Positions 7,869 to 16,668 of a stretch of DNA of 64,000 bases are shown piece by piece (position 1 is the stretch's first letter; each line of letters begins with the position of its first letter). The DNA is from Chryseobacterium oryzae. Lineage in GTDB: Bacteria > Bacteroidota > Bacteroidia > Flavobacteriales > Weeksellaceae. The DNA lies in contig NZ_CP094529.1 of the NCBI RefSeq assembly GCF_022811665.1, forward strand, positions 2,294,001 through 2,358,000. Direction: 5' to 3'. Below the pieces are notes generated by a model. That model was not told the DNA's origin, did not search any database, and saw nothing but the letters and a program-made list of their open reading frames with translations. A program made the translations under genes and the position numbers.

Positions 7869-10793
7869 ATGAATCGAAAACCCATTCTAACAATTCTGCT
7901 TTTCCTAGGTTTCTTCGGCTCGTTTAACGCTCAAATGGGACCTAATGACGATTTTGATGGAGATGGAATTATTAACAGTCTTGATTTGGACGATGACAAT
8001 GATGGAATTCTCGATTGTATTGAACGAGGATATTCCCAAACCGCAAGTGTTGACGATATTTTCAAACTTAATGGATCCGCTACTGAAATTAACAGCAAAC
8101 AAATACGTTTAACTCAGGCTATTACTTACCAGAGCGGTCAAGCTTGGAGTAACGGTAAAGTTGATTTTTCAAAGAGTTTCGTTTTACGTTATGAAGCAAA
8201 TCTCGGAGCTAATGATAACGGAGCTGACGGAATTGCAACAGTCTTTCACAATTCTCCATTAGGTGTAAACGCAGTAGGAGGAAGTGGAAGTGGTATGGGA
8301 GCAAACGGTATTCAAAATGGTATCGTCCTCGAAATAGACACCTATCAAAATGGAGCGGCTGAGGGTGATATTGCTAATGACCATGGTCAAATCTGGGTAT
8401 CATCAAATCAGTCGGGAGCAGGACTGCTCACAACTGCAGCTGATCTTGGTCAGTTAGAAGATAATGTTTGGCGCGAAGTTGTTATTACATGGAATTTTAC
8501 CACTAAAACATTATCATACACTGTCGGAGGTATAAACGCTGGAAGCTACACATTTCCTGCATCCACTCCAATAACAAGTTATTTCGGTGGGGCGAGTAAA
8601 GTGTTTTTTGGTTATACCGCATCAACAGGAGGTTCAATCAACGAACAGAGTGTTCGTTTTACAGATTTCTGCTCTCAATTACCTTTAGAACTTGACACTA
8701 ACGCGGATGGACTGAATAATGAATATGACAGAGATTCAGATTCAGATGGATGTCCCGATGCTATAGAAGGTGATAAATTGATTACGCAGAGCATGATTAA
8801 CGCAAATGGAAGTATCGCAGGTGGTGTTGATGCAAATGGCATTCCCCTTGCCGCTACTGGTGGCCAAGGAATCGGAAATGCATATAATGCTGCAGTTAGC
8901 GATTGTCGCAATACAGGATTATGCTCATCTGGCTGTAATGGAAATGCATATGTTAATAGTACTACTCCTAACACCATTGAGTATGATAACATGGTGAGTG
9001 TATTTCACTCTTCAATGGTCAAAGAGTCAGACGGAAAAGTCAAAGTATGGGGACAAGGCATAGCCTTTAATGGAACTGGTCAAACCAACAACGTCCTTAT
9101 ACCACAAGAAATGAACAGCACAACCTATCCTGGATTGACGGGCACCATTTTAAAAATTGCTGCAGGCAGTAACAGTAATAATCAGCAATTTGCAGTATTG
9201 ACAACTACAGGTCTCTTTGTTTGGGGTGGAGCGACAGGCTCTCTGATTAACCCTACAATCAAGAGTACAAATGTTTTTGGATCTGTAGCGATAGGAACTT
9301 CAGGTGTAACAGGTACAAAATCTGACGGGCTACCGGCAGGAGTCTTGCCTGCAGATGTAAAAATGATGTTTGGTACAAGAAACACTTTAGCAATTGTTAC
9401 CTGCTCAGGGGCTGCTTGGATGTTGAGCAATGGGGGTTCAAAAAATGGCGATGGCACTACGGTCACTGACGCAGTTTGGCACAGAGTTAAAATAAATGCA
9501 ACTACAGATTTAAATAATGTCGTTGCGATGAGGGGAACTTTAAACGCGATGTTTGCATTGACTTCGGATGGTGAGCTGTATACTTGGGGAACTGGTTCTC
9601 GCATAGGTGGAACAAGCGATGTGCCGACGAATAGATCATTTGCCACATTGATGTCTAAACCTGCAGGTATCACAATAAAAATGATTGGAATGACAAACTC
9701 AACGAGTGGTCAAAGTTATTTCTTACTTGCTACCAATGGAAATCTATATAGTTTAGGCGAAAATGAATCCAGGCAGCTTGGGATCTTCTCAACTGTTGAC
9801 AGTAATGTTTGGGTAAGGGTTCAACGAACAGCTGCTGCCGGTGATTTTCTTACCAATGTCGTGTGGATTAGTCCACAGGAACATGAAGGTGGAAACTATG
9901 CTGCGATTAATATCCTGACAGCAGACGGTAAGCTATGGGCATGGGGAAATAATAACAATTCTATGTTAGGGGCGACAGGCGCTACTGTAGACCCAACATT
10001 AATGCCAGGAAGCATAACAGGAGCTTATGATGCAACTAAACTTAATAGCACTGACACCCTCATTGCTGTGGAAACAGGGGGTCACACAACACTAATTATC
10101 AAGCAGTGTAGCACAAAATTCGGATATGTAGGACACCGTATCAGTGGTAGTATGGCAAATAACAGCTCAGGTTCAGGAACAGAAACAGTTTATAATTTTG
10201 GGGATACAGCGCCATTATCTATATGTGGGGCATTAGCAGGACCTGCTGTTACTGATTTGAAAATTTGTACAGGAACTTTGGCTAATCTGCAAAACGCTCA
10301 ACCCAGTTCTCTTCCGCCTGGTGTAACTACTATAGAATGGTGGACAACAATAACAAGGGATTCTGGAACCCAGCTTACGAACATCACTGCTGTTCCTCCA
10401 GGAACTTATTACGCATTTTACAGTCCACTTGTTGTAAGCTGTCCGACCACAATGACGGTTTCTTATTATCTTCCGACCGATGTCGGAAATACAAACAATT
10501 GTGTGTGTTATAACCCGGCTATAACACCAGGAACAGGCCCCGAAACTAAAATGGGAATAACTCTGCTAAAAAGAGCATCATCGGCTGATAACTGGCCAAT
10601 GGGAAGAAAATCAGGGCATATAGTTTTAGAGTCAAATTCCAAAGGTTTTGTAGTATCCCGTGTAACTACAGCAGGGCTGTCGGCGATAACCACACCGCAG
10701 GAAGGAATGATGGTTTACGATACTACCGCAAGATGTCTTAAAATTTATAGCGATGGTGCATGGACCTGCTTTAACAATCCTGCATGTCCGTAA
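7869..10793 (+). CDS. Large secreted protein: lectin-like domain, calcium repeats, RCC1-like repeats, GMMVY C-terminal module
   Basis: The start at 7869 gives a clean signal peptide (MNRKPILTILLFLGFF...FNAQ) and 974 residues. After it comes a thrombospondin-type-3-like calcium motif (DFDGDGIINSLDLDDDNDG), a legume-lectin-like beta sandwich (about 8050-8680, GVDANG-free, with ANDNGADGIATVFHN), a second calcium motif (DTNADGLNNEYDRDSDSDG) and five or more RCC1-like blades (about 9000-10110: KVKVWGQG, LFVWGG, LYTWGTG, LYSLGENESRQLG, LWAWGNNNNSMLG). It ends in a module (10550-10793) with NWPMGRKSGHIVLESNSKG, GMMVYDTTARCLKIY and CFNNPACP. The same ending is in the protein at 16669-19548. It should be extracellular and carbohydrate- or protein-binding; no standard type IX sorting domain was recognised. 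Confidence 0.8.
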   Translation: MNRKPILTILLFLGFFGSFNAQMGPNDDFDGDGIINSLDLDDDNDGILDCIERGYSQTASVDDIFKLNGSATEINSKQIRLTQAITYQSGQAWSNGKVDFSKSFVLRYEANLGANDNGADGIATVFHNSPLGVNAVGGSGSGMGANGIQNGIVLEIDTYQNGAAEGDIANDHGQIWVSSNQSGAGLLTTAADLGQLEDNVWREVVITWNFTTKTLSYTVGGINAGSYTFPASTPITSYFGGASKVFFGYTASTGGSINEQSVRFTDFCSQLPLELDTNADGLNNEYDRDSDSDGCPDAIEGDKLITQSMINANGSIAGGVDANGIPLAATGGQGIGNAYNAAVSDCRNTGLCSSGCNGNAYVNSTTPNTIEYDNMVSVFHSSMVKESDGKVKVWGQGIAFNGTGQTNNVLIPQEMNSTTYPGLTGTILKIAAGSNSNNQQFAVLTTTGLFVWGGATGSLINPTIKSTNVFGSVAIGTSGVTGTKSDGLPAGVLPADVKMMFGTRNTLAIVTCSGAAWMLSNGGSKNGDGTTVTDAVWHRVKINATTDLNNVVAMRGTLNAMFALTSDGELYTWGTGSRIGGTSDVPTNRSFATLMSKPAGITIKMIGMTNSTSGQSYFLLATNGNLYSLGENESRQLGIFSTVDSNVWVRVQRTAAAGDFLTNVVWISPQEHEGGNYAAINILTADGKLWAWGNNNNSMLGATGATVDPTLMPGSITGAYDATKLNSTDTLIAVETGGHTTLIIKQCSTKFGYVGHRISGSMANNSSGSGTETVYNFGDTAPLSICGALAGPAVTDLKICTGTLANLQNAQPSSLPPGVTTIEWWTTITRDSGTQLTNITAVPPGTYYAFYSPLVVSCPTTMTVSYYLPTDVGNTNNCVCYNPAITPGTGPETKMGITLLKRASSADNWPMGRKSGHIVLESNSKGFVVSRVTTAGLSAITTPQEGMMVYDTTARCLKIYSDGAWTCFNNPACP

Positions 10794-10842
10794 TCATTAT
10801 AACCCTTACAATTAATTTTGTTATAAATTAACATCCAATAAA

Positions 10843-11418
10843 ATGAAAAACACACTCTTAATCATAACTATAATTCTTTCAGGTTTGGCAAATTCACAAG
10901 TCATCATTGGCGATGCTGTAGGAACAGCACCTGCAGGACAAAAAACTTCGGTCCTTTTGGAATTTGCAGCCGGTCAGAATAAAGGAATAATCCTTCCGTA
11001 CGTCAGAACGATTCCTGCCGGCACAGGTTTAGCCGAAGGAACTATTATTCTAGACGCCACTAATCCAGCAGGCGCAAGAGTACGCTACTATAACGGAGTA
11101 ACAACGAATGGTGCTACAGGATGGGTAGATTTAAGCAATGGCAATAATGGTAACATTACCTCAGTCATGGCATTACAGCCTACTTCAGCACAGGTAAATG
11201 AAGATGCTAATGCTAAAGTGATTATCGGATCGGACACATCATCTGCTGCAGGAGTTTTAGTTCTTGAATCATCCTCGAAGGCAATGATTTTACCGATAGT
11301 AAGTGATACCAACAGCATACCAGATCCTGCTCCAGGCATGATGGTTTTTATCAATAAGACCGGGGCGAAAAGATTGGCAGTTTACAACGGTAGTGGGTGG
11401 ACCTATTGGAAACCGTAA
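10843..11418 (+). CDS. Small secreted partner protein with GMMVF C-terminal module
   Basis: It lies 49 bases downstream of the large protein and ahead of a terminator, so the two form an operon. The 191-residue product has a signal peptide (MKNTLLIITIILSGLANSQ) and then VIIGDAVGTAPAGQKTSVL, LLEFAAGQNKGIILPYVRT and a C-terminal PGMMVFINKTGAKRLAVYNG block ending in Trp-rich GSGWTYWKP. It is closely related along its length to the protein at 16088-16642. The C-terminal block is also related to the end of the large partner, suggesting a shared fold. The function is unknown; a co-exported surface subunit or chaperone for the large protein is my inference. Confidence 0.75.
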   Translation: MKNTLLIITIILSGLANSQVIIGDAVGTAPAGQKTSVLLEFAAGQNKGIILPYVRTIPAGTGLAEGTIILDATNPAGARVRYYNGVTTNGATGWVDLSNGNNGNITSVMALQPTSAQVNEDANAKVIIGSDTSSAAGVLVLESSSKAMILPIVSDTNSIPDPAPGMMVFINKTGAKRLAVYNGSGWTYWKP

Positions 11419-11548
11419 ATAATAATTGCTAAGATATAAATTCATAGAATAATATTATTGCAGTTTTGTAATATTGAAATGAAACAAAGTGCTAAAGATT
11501 TTATCTTATGTAAGACCTTTAATGTAAATAAAATTAGCATACAGTTAT

Positions 11549-11577
11549 AGTCGGAAGAAAATCTTCCGACTTTTTTT
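11549..11577 (+). terminator. Rho-independent terminator of the first secreted cassette
   Basis: A perfect 9-bp stem (AGTCGGAAG / CTTCCGACT) with a 5-base loop is followed by a T run. It lies about 130 bases downstream of the small partner's stop. The rest of 11419-11902 holds no visible gene. Confidence 0.9.
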
Positions 11578-11902
11578 CTTTAAAATTAGGACTTGAAAAG
11601 TTCTTAAATCCAATATATATTAAAAGGTAGTATAAAATTTTCTGGACGACTGTGAATAGTCGAAAAACTTAAAATTAAATGGAAGGAGCAATTAGGTTGA
11701 AATTCTAAATCCTTTAAAGAACATAATCGTTATCATCTTCAAAATTACACTTAAAGATTTGATAATATTTTGTTTTCATGGCACGGGCTTTGAAACTCCT
11801 ATTATAGTTTTTTCATCATTTACTTTCTTGACAATTAACCTGACATAAGTCGGATTTTTGTATATACTGACTCGAAACCTTAATAAGACCTAACACTTCT
11901 CT

Positions 11903-12499
11903 TTAATAGTAAATCTTACTGTGATCAATTTTGAGAACCCCTGATGACTCCATTTTTTTTATGACCCTGATTATTGTTTCAACCCTAACGCCTGTAAGGT
12001 TAGCTAGTTGATTTCGTGTGAAAGGTACCTGGAAGCTTAATTCTTTAGTATATCCAAAGTATTCTTTTAGATGATCAAGTATTTTTTTTACTCTCATCAG
12101 AGGATCGCTGATTGCCAAAAAAGAAGAAACCAAATACCTAAAATGAAGTCTTTCAGCAGTATAACGACTGACATCTATTAAGAGTTCCGGCTTACTCATT
12201 ACTAAATCTAAATAAGAAGTTTTAGGCAGAAGAATAACAGTACAGCTTTTTACAGCAATTGCAGAAACGGCATAACTTTTTTCAGTTAGTAAATAAGACT
12301 CTCCAAAACAATGCCCGTCAAATGGAAAACCGTGAATGAATTCCTTACCATTGTCAAAAATATTACACAGCTTAATGGTACCTTTCTGAATTTGATAATA
12401 ATATTTAGCTGAATTTCCTTCACAGAAAATTATTTCATTTTCGGCATAAGATTTTGTGAAAGCTCCGCATTGAAATAAAAGTTCTTCAGAGATAATCAT
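11903..12499 (-). CDS. Crp/Fnr family transcriptional regulator (intact paralogue)
   Basis: The start at 12499 (MIISEELLFQCG) is chosen because it aligns with the start of the paralogue at 6052; an upstream ATG at 12550 would add 17 hydrophobic residues of low plausibility. The 198-residue protein has the cNMP-binding-like roll (FGESYLLT at about residues 72-79) and the helix-turn-helix FTRNQLANLTGVRVETIIRV, followed by the wing MESSGVLKIDHSKIYY. There is no Fnr-type N-terminal cysteine cluster. The ligand is unknown. It sits convergent to the first secreted cassette and may regulate it. Confidence 0.85.
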   Translation of the reverse strand: MIISEELLFQCGAFTKSYAENEIIFCEGNSAKYYYQIQKGTIKLCNIFDNGKEFIHGFPFDGHCFGESYLLTEKSYAVSAIAVKSCTVILLPKTSYLDLVMSKPELLIDVSRYTAERLHFRYLVSSFLAISDPLMRVKKILDHLKEYFGYTKELSFQVPFTRNQLANLTGVRVETIIRVIKKMESSGVLKIDHSKIYY

Positions 12500-12687
12500 G
12501 AGATAGTAGTGCAAACAAACATAAAAGTAATCAAAAAAATCCCAATTCACACATGCTCACGATCAAAAATCGAAACTTTAATCAGATTTTAATCACTACT
12601 ATTATCATCCAAACTTTTATCTTCAGAAATGGTGTATATAAATACTAATGATTAATCATGCTAACCATTTTAAAAGACTGTATATAT

Positions 12688-13024
12688 TTACTGAGTATTT
12701 GACAAAACTATTTTACCCTTAAAGATAGCTAATACATTAGCAGCTTGTAGTTTTTTTATTGTTCTGATCACAGTTTCAACACGAAGACCTGTTATCGATG
12801 CTATTTGCTGCGTGGTAAGAATTATGATAAATTCTACATCTGACTCTACAGAGTTTGTCTCCCGCAGGTAACCGCACAATATGAGATTCTTTTTTTTTTA
12901 TCCGCAAAAGACAATGCATGCATTATTAAATTATTATAGTGCATCATATCCTCAGTCTGTATTAAAAATTTTTCATTGTAATCTTAGCGCCATGTGATAT
13001 TAAAATTTCTTCTTCAATAACCAT
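12688..13024 (-). pseudogene. Remnant of a third Crp/Fnr gene
   Basis: Two pieces are recognisable. An ATG at 13024 starts MVIEEEILISHGAK, which aligns with the N-terminus of the two Crp/Fnr paralogues, and stops after 20 codons (12962-12964). At 12688-12879 a frame carries LTTQQIASITGLRVETVIRTIKK, a clear match to their helix-turn-helix. The whole ligand-binding roll between them is missing or degraded. Together with the frameshifted copy at 5369 this shows repeated duplication and decay of this regulator family around the secreted cassettes. Confidence 0.7.
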
Positions 13025-13165
13025 TAAAATTCTTTTTTTGTTAATTGTATATAAAGTACCTAATTATTGAGGTAAAATGTACATGTGAACTTCTTCAGTA
13101 TTCCACGATCTGAATCATAATGAAAGCTGTTCAAAAATGATTAAATGAATTAGCAATAATCTTTT

Positions 13166-13205
13166 CCAACACAAAAAGAAAGAGGCGCTGTAAAACTTGT
13201 GTTGG
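13166..13205. repeat. Perfect 9-bp inverted repeat, 22-base loop
   Basis: CCAACACAA at 13166-13174 pairs exactly with TTGTGTTGG at 13197-13205. It lies in a gene-free stretch (13025-13546). It is not followed by a T run, so it is not an ordinary terminator; an old insertion-sequence end or the base of a structured RNA is possible. Confidence 0.4.
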
Positions 13206-13363
13206 TCAGGTGTAAAGTAAGTTCAAAATAAATTATATTGTGCTAATCTTAATAAAATTTAATGAAAGTTTTATTCGGGTAAATAATAATGGGCATAAAA
13301 CTTGTAACCCTGTTACCGAACACATTTTCATATACACCATTTCAACACAATATTAATTTGATC

Positions 13364-13399
13364 AAATCCCCATAGTTTTAGGATAAACTGGGGATTTTT
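13364..13399 (+). terminator. Orphan rho-independent terminator
   Basis: AAATCCCC (13364-13371) pairs with GGGGATTT (13390-13397), an inner AGTTT/AAACT extends the stem, and T residues follow on the plus strand. No plus-strand gene lies upstream, so it may be left over from a lost gene or end a small RNA. Confidence 0.6.
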
Positions 13400-13484
13400 C
13401 TATTCGTAGCGCTTGTCATTATTAAAAAGTTATATTTTTTTCAAGTTCACGCCCGTTAAAAATAAAAATCTTATTACCGCTAAG

Positions 13485-13516
<32 letters not shown>

Positions 13517-14022
13517 TATTCGAGTTAATGATGTCTGCCTACATTTTCAAACCTTAAAAAAACAATCAACTTTTGTATTTCTAATTTCAGATGGTTTTTT
13601 ACCCAAATGTTTTTTGACAAAATTGGTAAAATTACCTTCATCATTGAAACCCAGTTTGTAGCCTATTTCCGAAAAGCTTAACTCTGTAAACTTAATTTCT
13701 TTTTCACATTCAAATTTAATTTTATCAATAATTATTTGTTTTGCTGACTTATTACAAACCTGCTCGCATATTTCTGTAAGCCGTCTTGGTGACATGAACA
13801 TTAAATCAGCATAGTATGACACCTTTTTAGATTTTTTAAAATCTTTTTGAAGAAGTACTTTAAATTTATTGAAAGAAAAATTGATAGTCTTAACAGGCGT
13901 ATCCGACTTGTTCTTATTCGTATGGAAATGTGCATCCAATAAAAGCGATTCAATGGAATTATGTGCTGCAGCAATAAATAATGACTGATCGACATTTGAG
14001 AATTTTTGCAACCGATCAATTA

Positions 14023-14030
14023 AAATTATT
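14023..14030. repeat. Target site duplication of IS1595 copy 1 (AAATTATT)
   Basis: The same 8 bases occur at 15014-15021 on the other side of the element. Eight-base duplications are typical of the IS1595 family. Confidence 0.9.
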
Positions 14031-15013
14031 TATGCATATCCGTTATCACTCATACCGCTGTAATGTTAGCAATAATGAGCCTTTCGAAGAGTTGGTCGCC
14101 GAAATATCTACGATTTAGTTTGTAAATGAACTCATTTAAATACAATTGAAGATACTTTCTTTTGATTTTATGATAATTTCCCAATAAATTTCGTTTTGCA
14201 TTACTGATGGTAATATGAACCCATCTTAAAGTTTCACTGGTAGTTTCTTTGTCCGATTTCTCTGTGATATGAAGCTCAACAAAATCAGAGATATCAACGT
14301 ATGAAGTACTTTTATCAGTGAAAACAATACTCTGGTTGTCAATCGATTCCTTAATGGTTTCATTGATTTCCAAGGAAAGATGCGTTTCTAAAACTTTAGC
14401 TTTAAAGTATCTGTAGGATTTTGATTTTTCACCAGTCTCCATGTTTTCCAAAGGCGTAGACTCGGCCATCACGGCAACATTTTGTTTACCCACTGCACCT
14501 CTGCCACGAATTCCTTTTTCTTGCTCAATCTCACTGGATTCTACTGTAAAATAGCCTTCATCAAACTCAATCATTCCTTCCAAAGTATATTTTTCATCAC
14601 GTGTTCCCATTGCTTTTCTTAGTTTATGAACCATCGCCCAAACAGGCTCATAGCGTTTCAATCCCAATTGTTTCTGAATTTCTTTAGACGAAAATCCTTT
14701 TTTTGTAACGCTCATTAAGAACATGGTTTTATACCAAATTAAAAATGAAAGGTTAGAGTTCTGCATAATGGTGCCGCTTTTCAGAGAAATCCTTTTACGG
14801 CACTTTTTGCATTCGTAGCTCCAAATACTTTTAATCCAGAAATGTTCTTGATGACCACATTTGCAAGACACGCCAATCTTATCTCTCTGCTCCTTAAAAT
14901 GAATTCTGCAGTCTTCCTCTGTCCCAAAATGAGCTGTAAAGCTAAATATATCCATCTAATTATTTAAATTACAGCTAAATATACGAAATTATTACTAATT
15001 ACGGATATACATA
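14031..15013 (-). mobile_element. IS1595 family insertion sequence, copy 1 (983 bp)
   Basis: The ends are set by the 8-bp direct duplication and by short inverted ends, TATGCATATCCG on the left and CGGATATACATA on the right. One transposase gene fills the element. Its length and ends are the same as in the copy at 53447-54429, so the element is intact and recently active. Confidence 0.92.
14050..14955 (-). CDS. IS1595 (ISXO2-like) transposase
   Basis: The 301-residue protein has an N-terminal zinc ribbon (CKCGHQEHFW... YECKKCRKR, four cysteines around residues 30-58), a helix-turn-helix (KGFSSKEIQKQLGLKRYEPVW) and the ISXO2-like DDE catalytic domain (FDEGYF near residue 130, VFTDKSTSY near 210, then ITISNAKRNLLGNYHKI). 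It cuts and joins the element's ends. It differs from the copy at 53505 by one residue in KSKSYRYF, where the other has Cys for Tyr. The AraC gene it sits in is on the same strand, so read-through transcription is possible. Confidence 0.92.
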   Translation of the reverse strand: MDIFSFTAHFGTEEDCRIHFKEQRDKIGVSCKCGHQEHFWIKSIWSYECKKCRKRISLKSGTIMQNSNLSFLIWYKTMFLMSVTKKGFSSKEIQKQLGLKRYEPVWAMVHKLRKAMGTRDEKYTLEGMIEFDEGYFTVESSEIEQEKGIRGRGAVGKQNVAVMAESTPLENMETGEKSKSYRYFKAKVLETHLSLEINETIKESIDNQSIVFTDKSTSYVDISDFVELHITEKSDKETTSETLRWVHITISNAKRNLLGNYHKIKRKYLQLYLNEFIYKLNRRYFGDQLFERLIIANITAV

Positions 15014-15593
15014 AAATTATTCGATTATAGTCGTTATTTCCAAAATAAGGAGCGGTAAAAATAGGTGAATGATTATTGAAAAATATTGCAGAATTGAGTA
15101 GCAAACTGTCCTTTTGAGAACTTTCAAAAAAAGCTGCTGTAAAAGCAATCACATAGAATTCTTTTCCATCAGGTTTGCTAATGAGCTCAACAACTTTTTG
15201 AGGACCTACAAAAATAGCACTTCCACCTCTTACATTGAAAATTTCATCCTCAACTTTGAAAGACAGATCATCAGCAGTTAAAAATATACAAAAATATTGT
15301 AATGTATTAAACCGCTTAGAATAGTTATTTCTTTGAATAATCTGTACTAACGAACTAATGCTAAACCCATTACTTTCGAGTTGCGATGCTATTTCATTCA
15401 TAGTAATTTACATTCTCCTACAATCAAACTCTAAATTACATAATTAAAACTTCGCCTCATCTAAAATGATGGAATTTAACATAAAATTTCCCCATTTTAA
15501 ATAAACTTACACGAGAAATAAAGGCAGATTATTTATTATTTCCCGAAAAAACCAGTTAATTTTTATAACTTTAAACAACCAATAATCACAAAG

Positions 15594-15893
15594 ATGGAAA
15601 GTTCAGATTTAGTCGGAATTTTTTATAATTCTGAGTACTTATTAAAAATCACTAAACGATATGTTCAACTCAATACAAATATTGATACTGATCACAAACC
15701 CTTTTACACGTCTGTAATTTGGCGGGAGAAATATGAATTTATTATAAAAGATGATTGTATCATGTTATCTGAAAATATAAGTATGCTTTTATTAAGCAAC
15801 GCTTCAAAATGTATATTTATTAAGTTCCCTGCTGACCAGCAAAATGAAATCCATTTGATGAGCGTACCTAAATATATTTTTCATTCTATATAA
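15594..15893 (+). CDS. Hypothetical protein, 99 residues
   Basis: The frame starts MESSDLVGIFYNSEYLLKI after an A-rich spacer, is divergent from the interrupted AraC gene, and has plausible amphipathic composition with several cysteines (KDDCIMLSE, ASKCIFI). There is no signal peptide and no motif I recognise. Divergence from an AraC regulator gene suggests it could be a regulatory target, but this is inference. Confidence 0.5.
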   Translation: MESSDLVGIFYNSEYLLKITKRYVQLNTNIDTDHKPFYTSVIWREKYEFIIKDDCIMLSENISMLLLSNASKCIFIKFPADQQNEIHLMSVPKYIFHSI

Positions 15894-16020
15894 TAATAAG
15901 ACCGTTATAAACTGCACTGTAAAACTAAGTGCTACAAATGTTGAATCCCACTAATTGTTGAACTTTACAGCCTAAATAAAAATAAAAAACATTTATAAAA
16001 TACAATTGAGTTATAAAAAA

Positions 16021-16042
16021 AATACCGCCATATGACGGTATT
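16021..16042 (-). terminator. Rho-independent terminator of the second secreted cassette
   Basis: On the minus strand a 7-bp stem (AATACCG / CGGTATT) with an 8-base loop is followed by a T run (A run at 16014-16020 on the plus strand). It lies 46 bases past the stop at 16088. Confidence 0.85.
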
Positions 16043-16087
16043 TATTGATAGCATAAAATACTAATTTAAAAATCTCTGTTTTTAAGC

Positions 16088-16642
16088 CTAATTAGGAGTA
16101 GCTTTCCAAAAGCTCCAAACTGTACCGTTAAATACAGCTAACCTTTTAGAACCTGCTTTATTTACATAGACCATCATACCCGGTGAAGGACTGATAATGT
16201 TTTGTACATCTTCAACCGTAGGCAAAACCAAAGCTTTATTAGATGATTCAAGAACCAGTACTCCATCAGCAGAAGTAGATGCACTTCCAATTATTGTTTT
16301 TGCTCCTGCCAATTCCGGTGCTTGAACTGCTGTTGGTTGTGATGCTAAAGCAGAGGTAACATTTCCATCCTGTCCACTGAGATCCATCCATGAGCCATTA
16401 AAATACTTCACCCTAGCCCCTGTTGCTGAAGTTGCATCCAAAGCGACAGTCCCTTCCGCAGGATTAGATGGTAAAGTTCTTAGGTAAGGTAATATCATAC
16501 CCTTATTCTGTCCCGCAGCAAACTCTAAAAGTACGGAGTTTTTTTGATTAGCCGGTGCTGTTCCGATAGCATCACCGATAACGATTTGAGCATTAATCAT
16601 TGAAAATGCTACAGAAAAAACAGTTATATATATCTTTTTCAT
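16088..16642 (-). CDS. Small secreted partner protein, paralogue of 10843-11418
   Basis: The start at 16642 (MKKIYITVFSVAFSMINAQ) gives a standard signal peptide; a longer frame to 16702 would overlap the large gene and lack one. The 184-residue product carries IVIGDAIGTAPANQKNSVL, LLEFAAGQNKGMILPYLRT and the ending PGMMVYVNKAGSKRLAVFNG with SFWKATPN. It is similar over its full length to the other small partner. It begins 26 bases after the large gene's stop, so the pair is an operon closed by the terminator at 16021. Confidence 0.78.
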   Translation of the reverse strand: MKKIYITVFSVAFSMINAQIVIGDAIGTAPANQKNSVLLEFAAGQNKGMILPYLRTLPSNPAEGTVALDATSATGARVKYFNGSWMDLSGQDGNVTSALASQPTAVQAPELAGAKTIIGSASTSADGVLVLESSNKALVLPTVEDVQNIISPSPGMMVYVNKAGSKRLAVFNGTVWSFWKATPN

Positions 16643-16668
16643 TTCTTTTTTTATTTTCTTTAATAATT

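Larger units (their letters stand above)
13547..15401 (-). pseudogene. AraC family regulator interrupted by IS1595
   Basis: The N-terminal half (15022-15401, MNEIASQLESNGFSISSLVQ...) and the C-terminal half (13547-14022) flank an insertion sequence. Removing the element and one copy of the 8-bp target duplication restores one continuous frame across ...NDYNRIILIDRLQKFSNVDQ and a protein of 287 residues. The N-terminal half is an AraC-type cupin-like ligand domain. The C-terminal half has the two helix-turn-helix segments (YADLMFMSPRRLTEICEQ and FSEIGYKLGFNDEGNFTNFVKK). The gene is certainly inactivated in this genome. Confidence 0.9.

Noticed and set aside
9182-9673. Minus-strand open frame of 163 codons inside the large secreted protein gene
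   Set aside because: The plus-strand frame carries RCC1-like repeats and a signal peptide; the minus frame is low-complexity shadow sequence.
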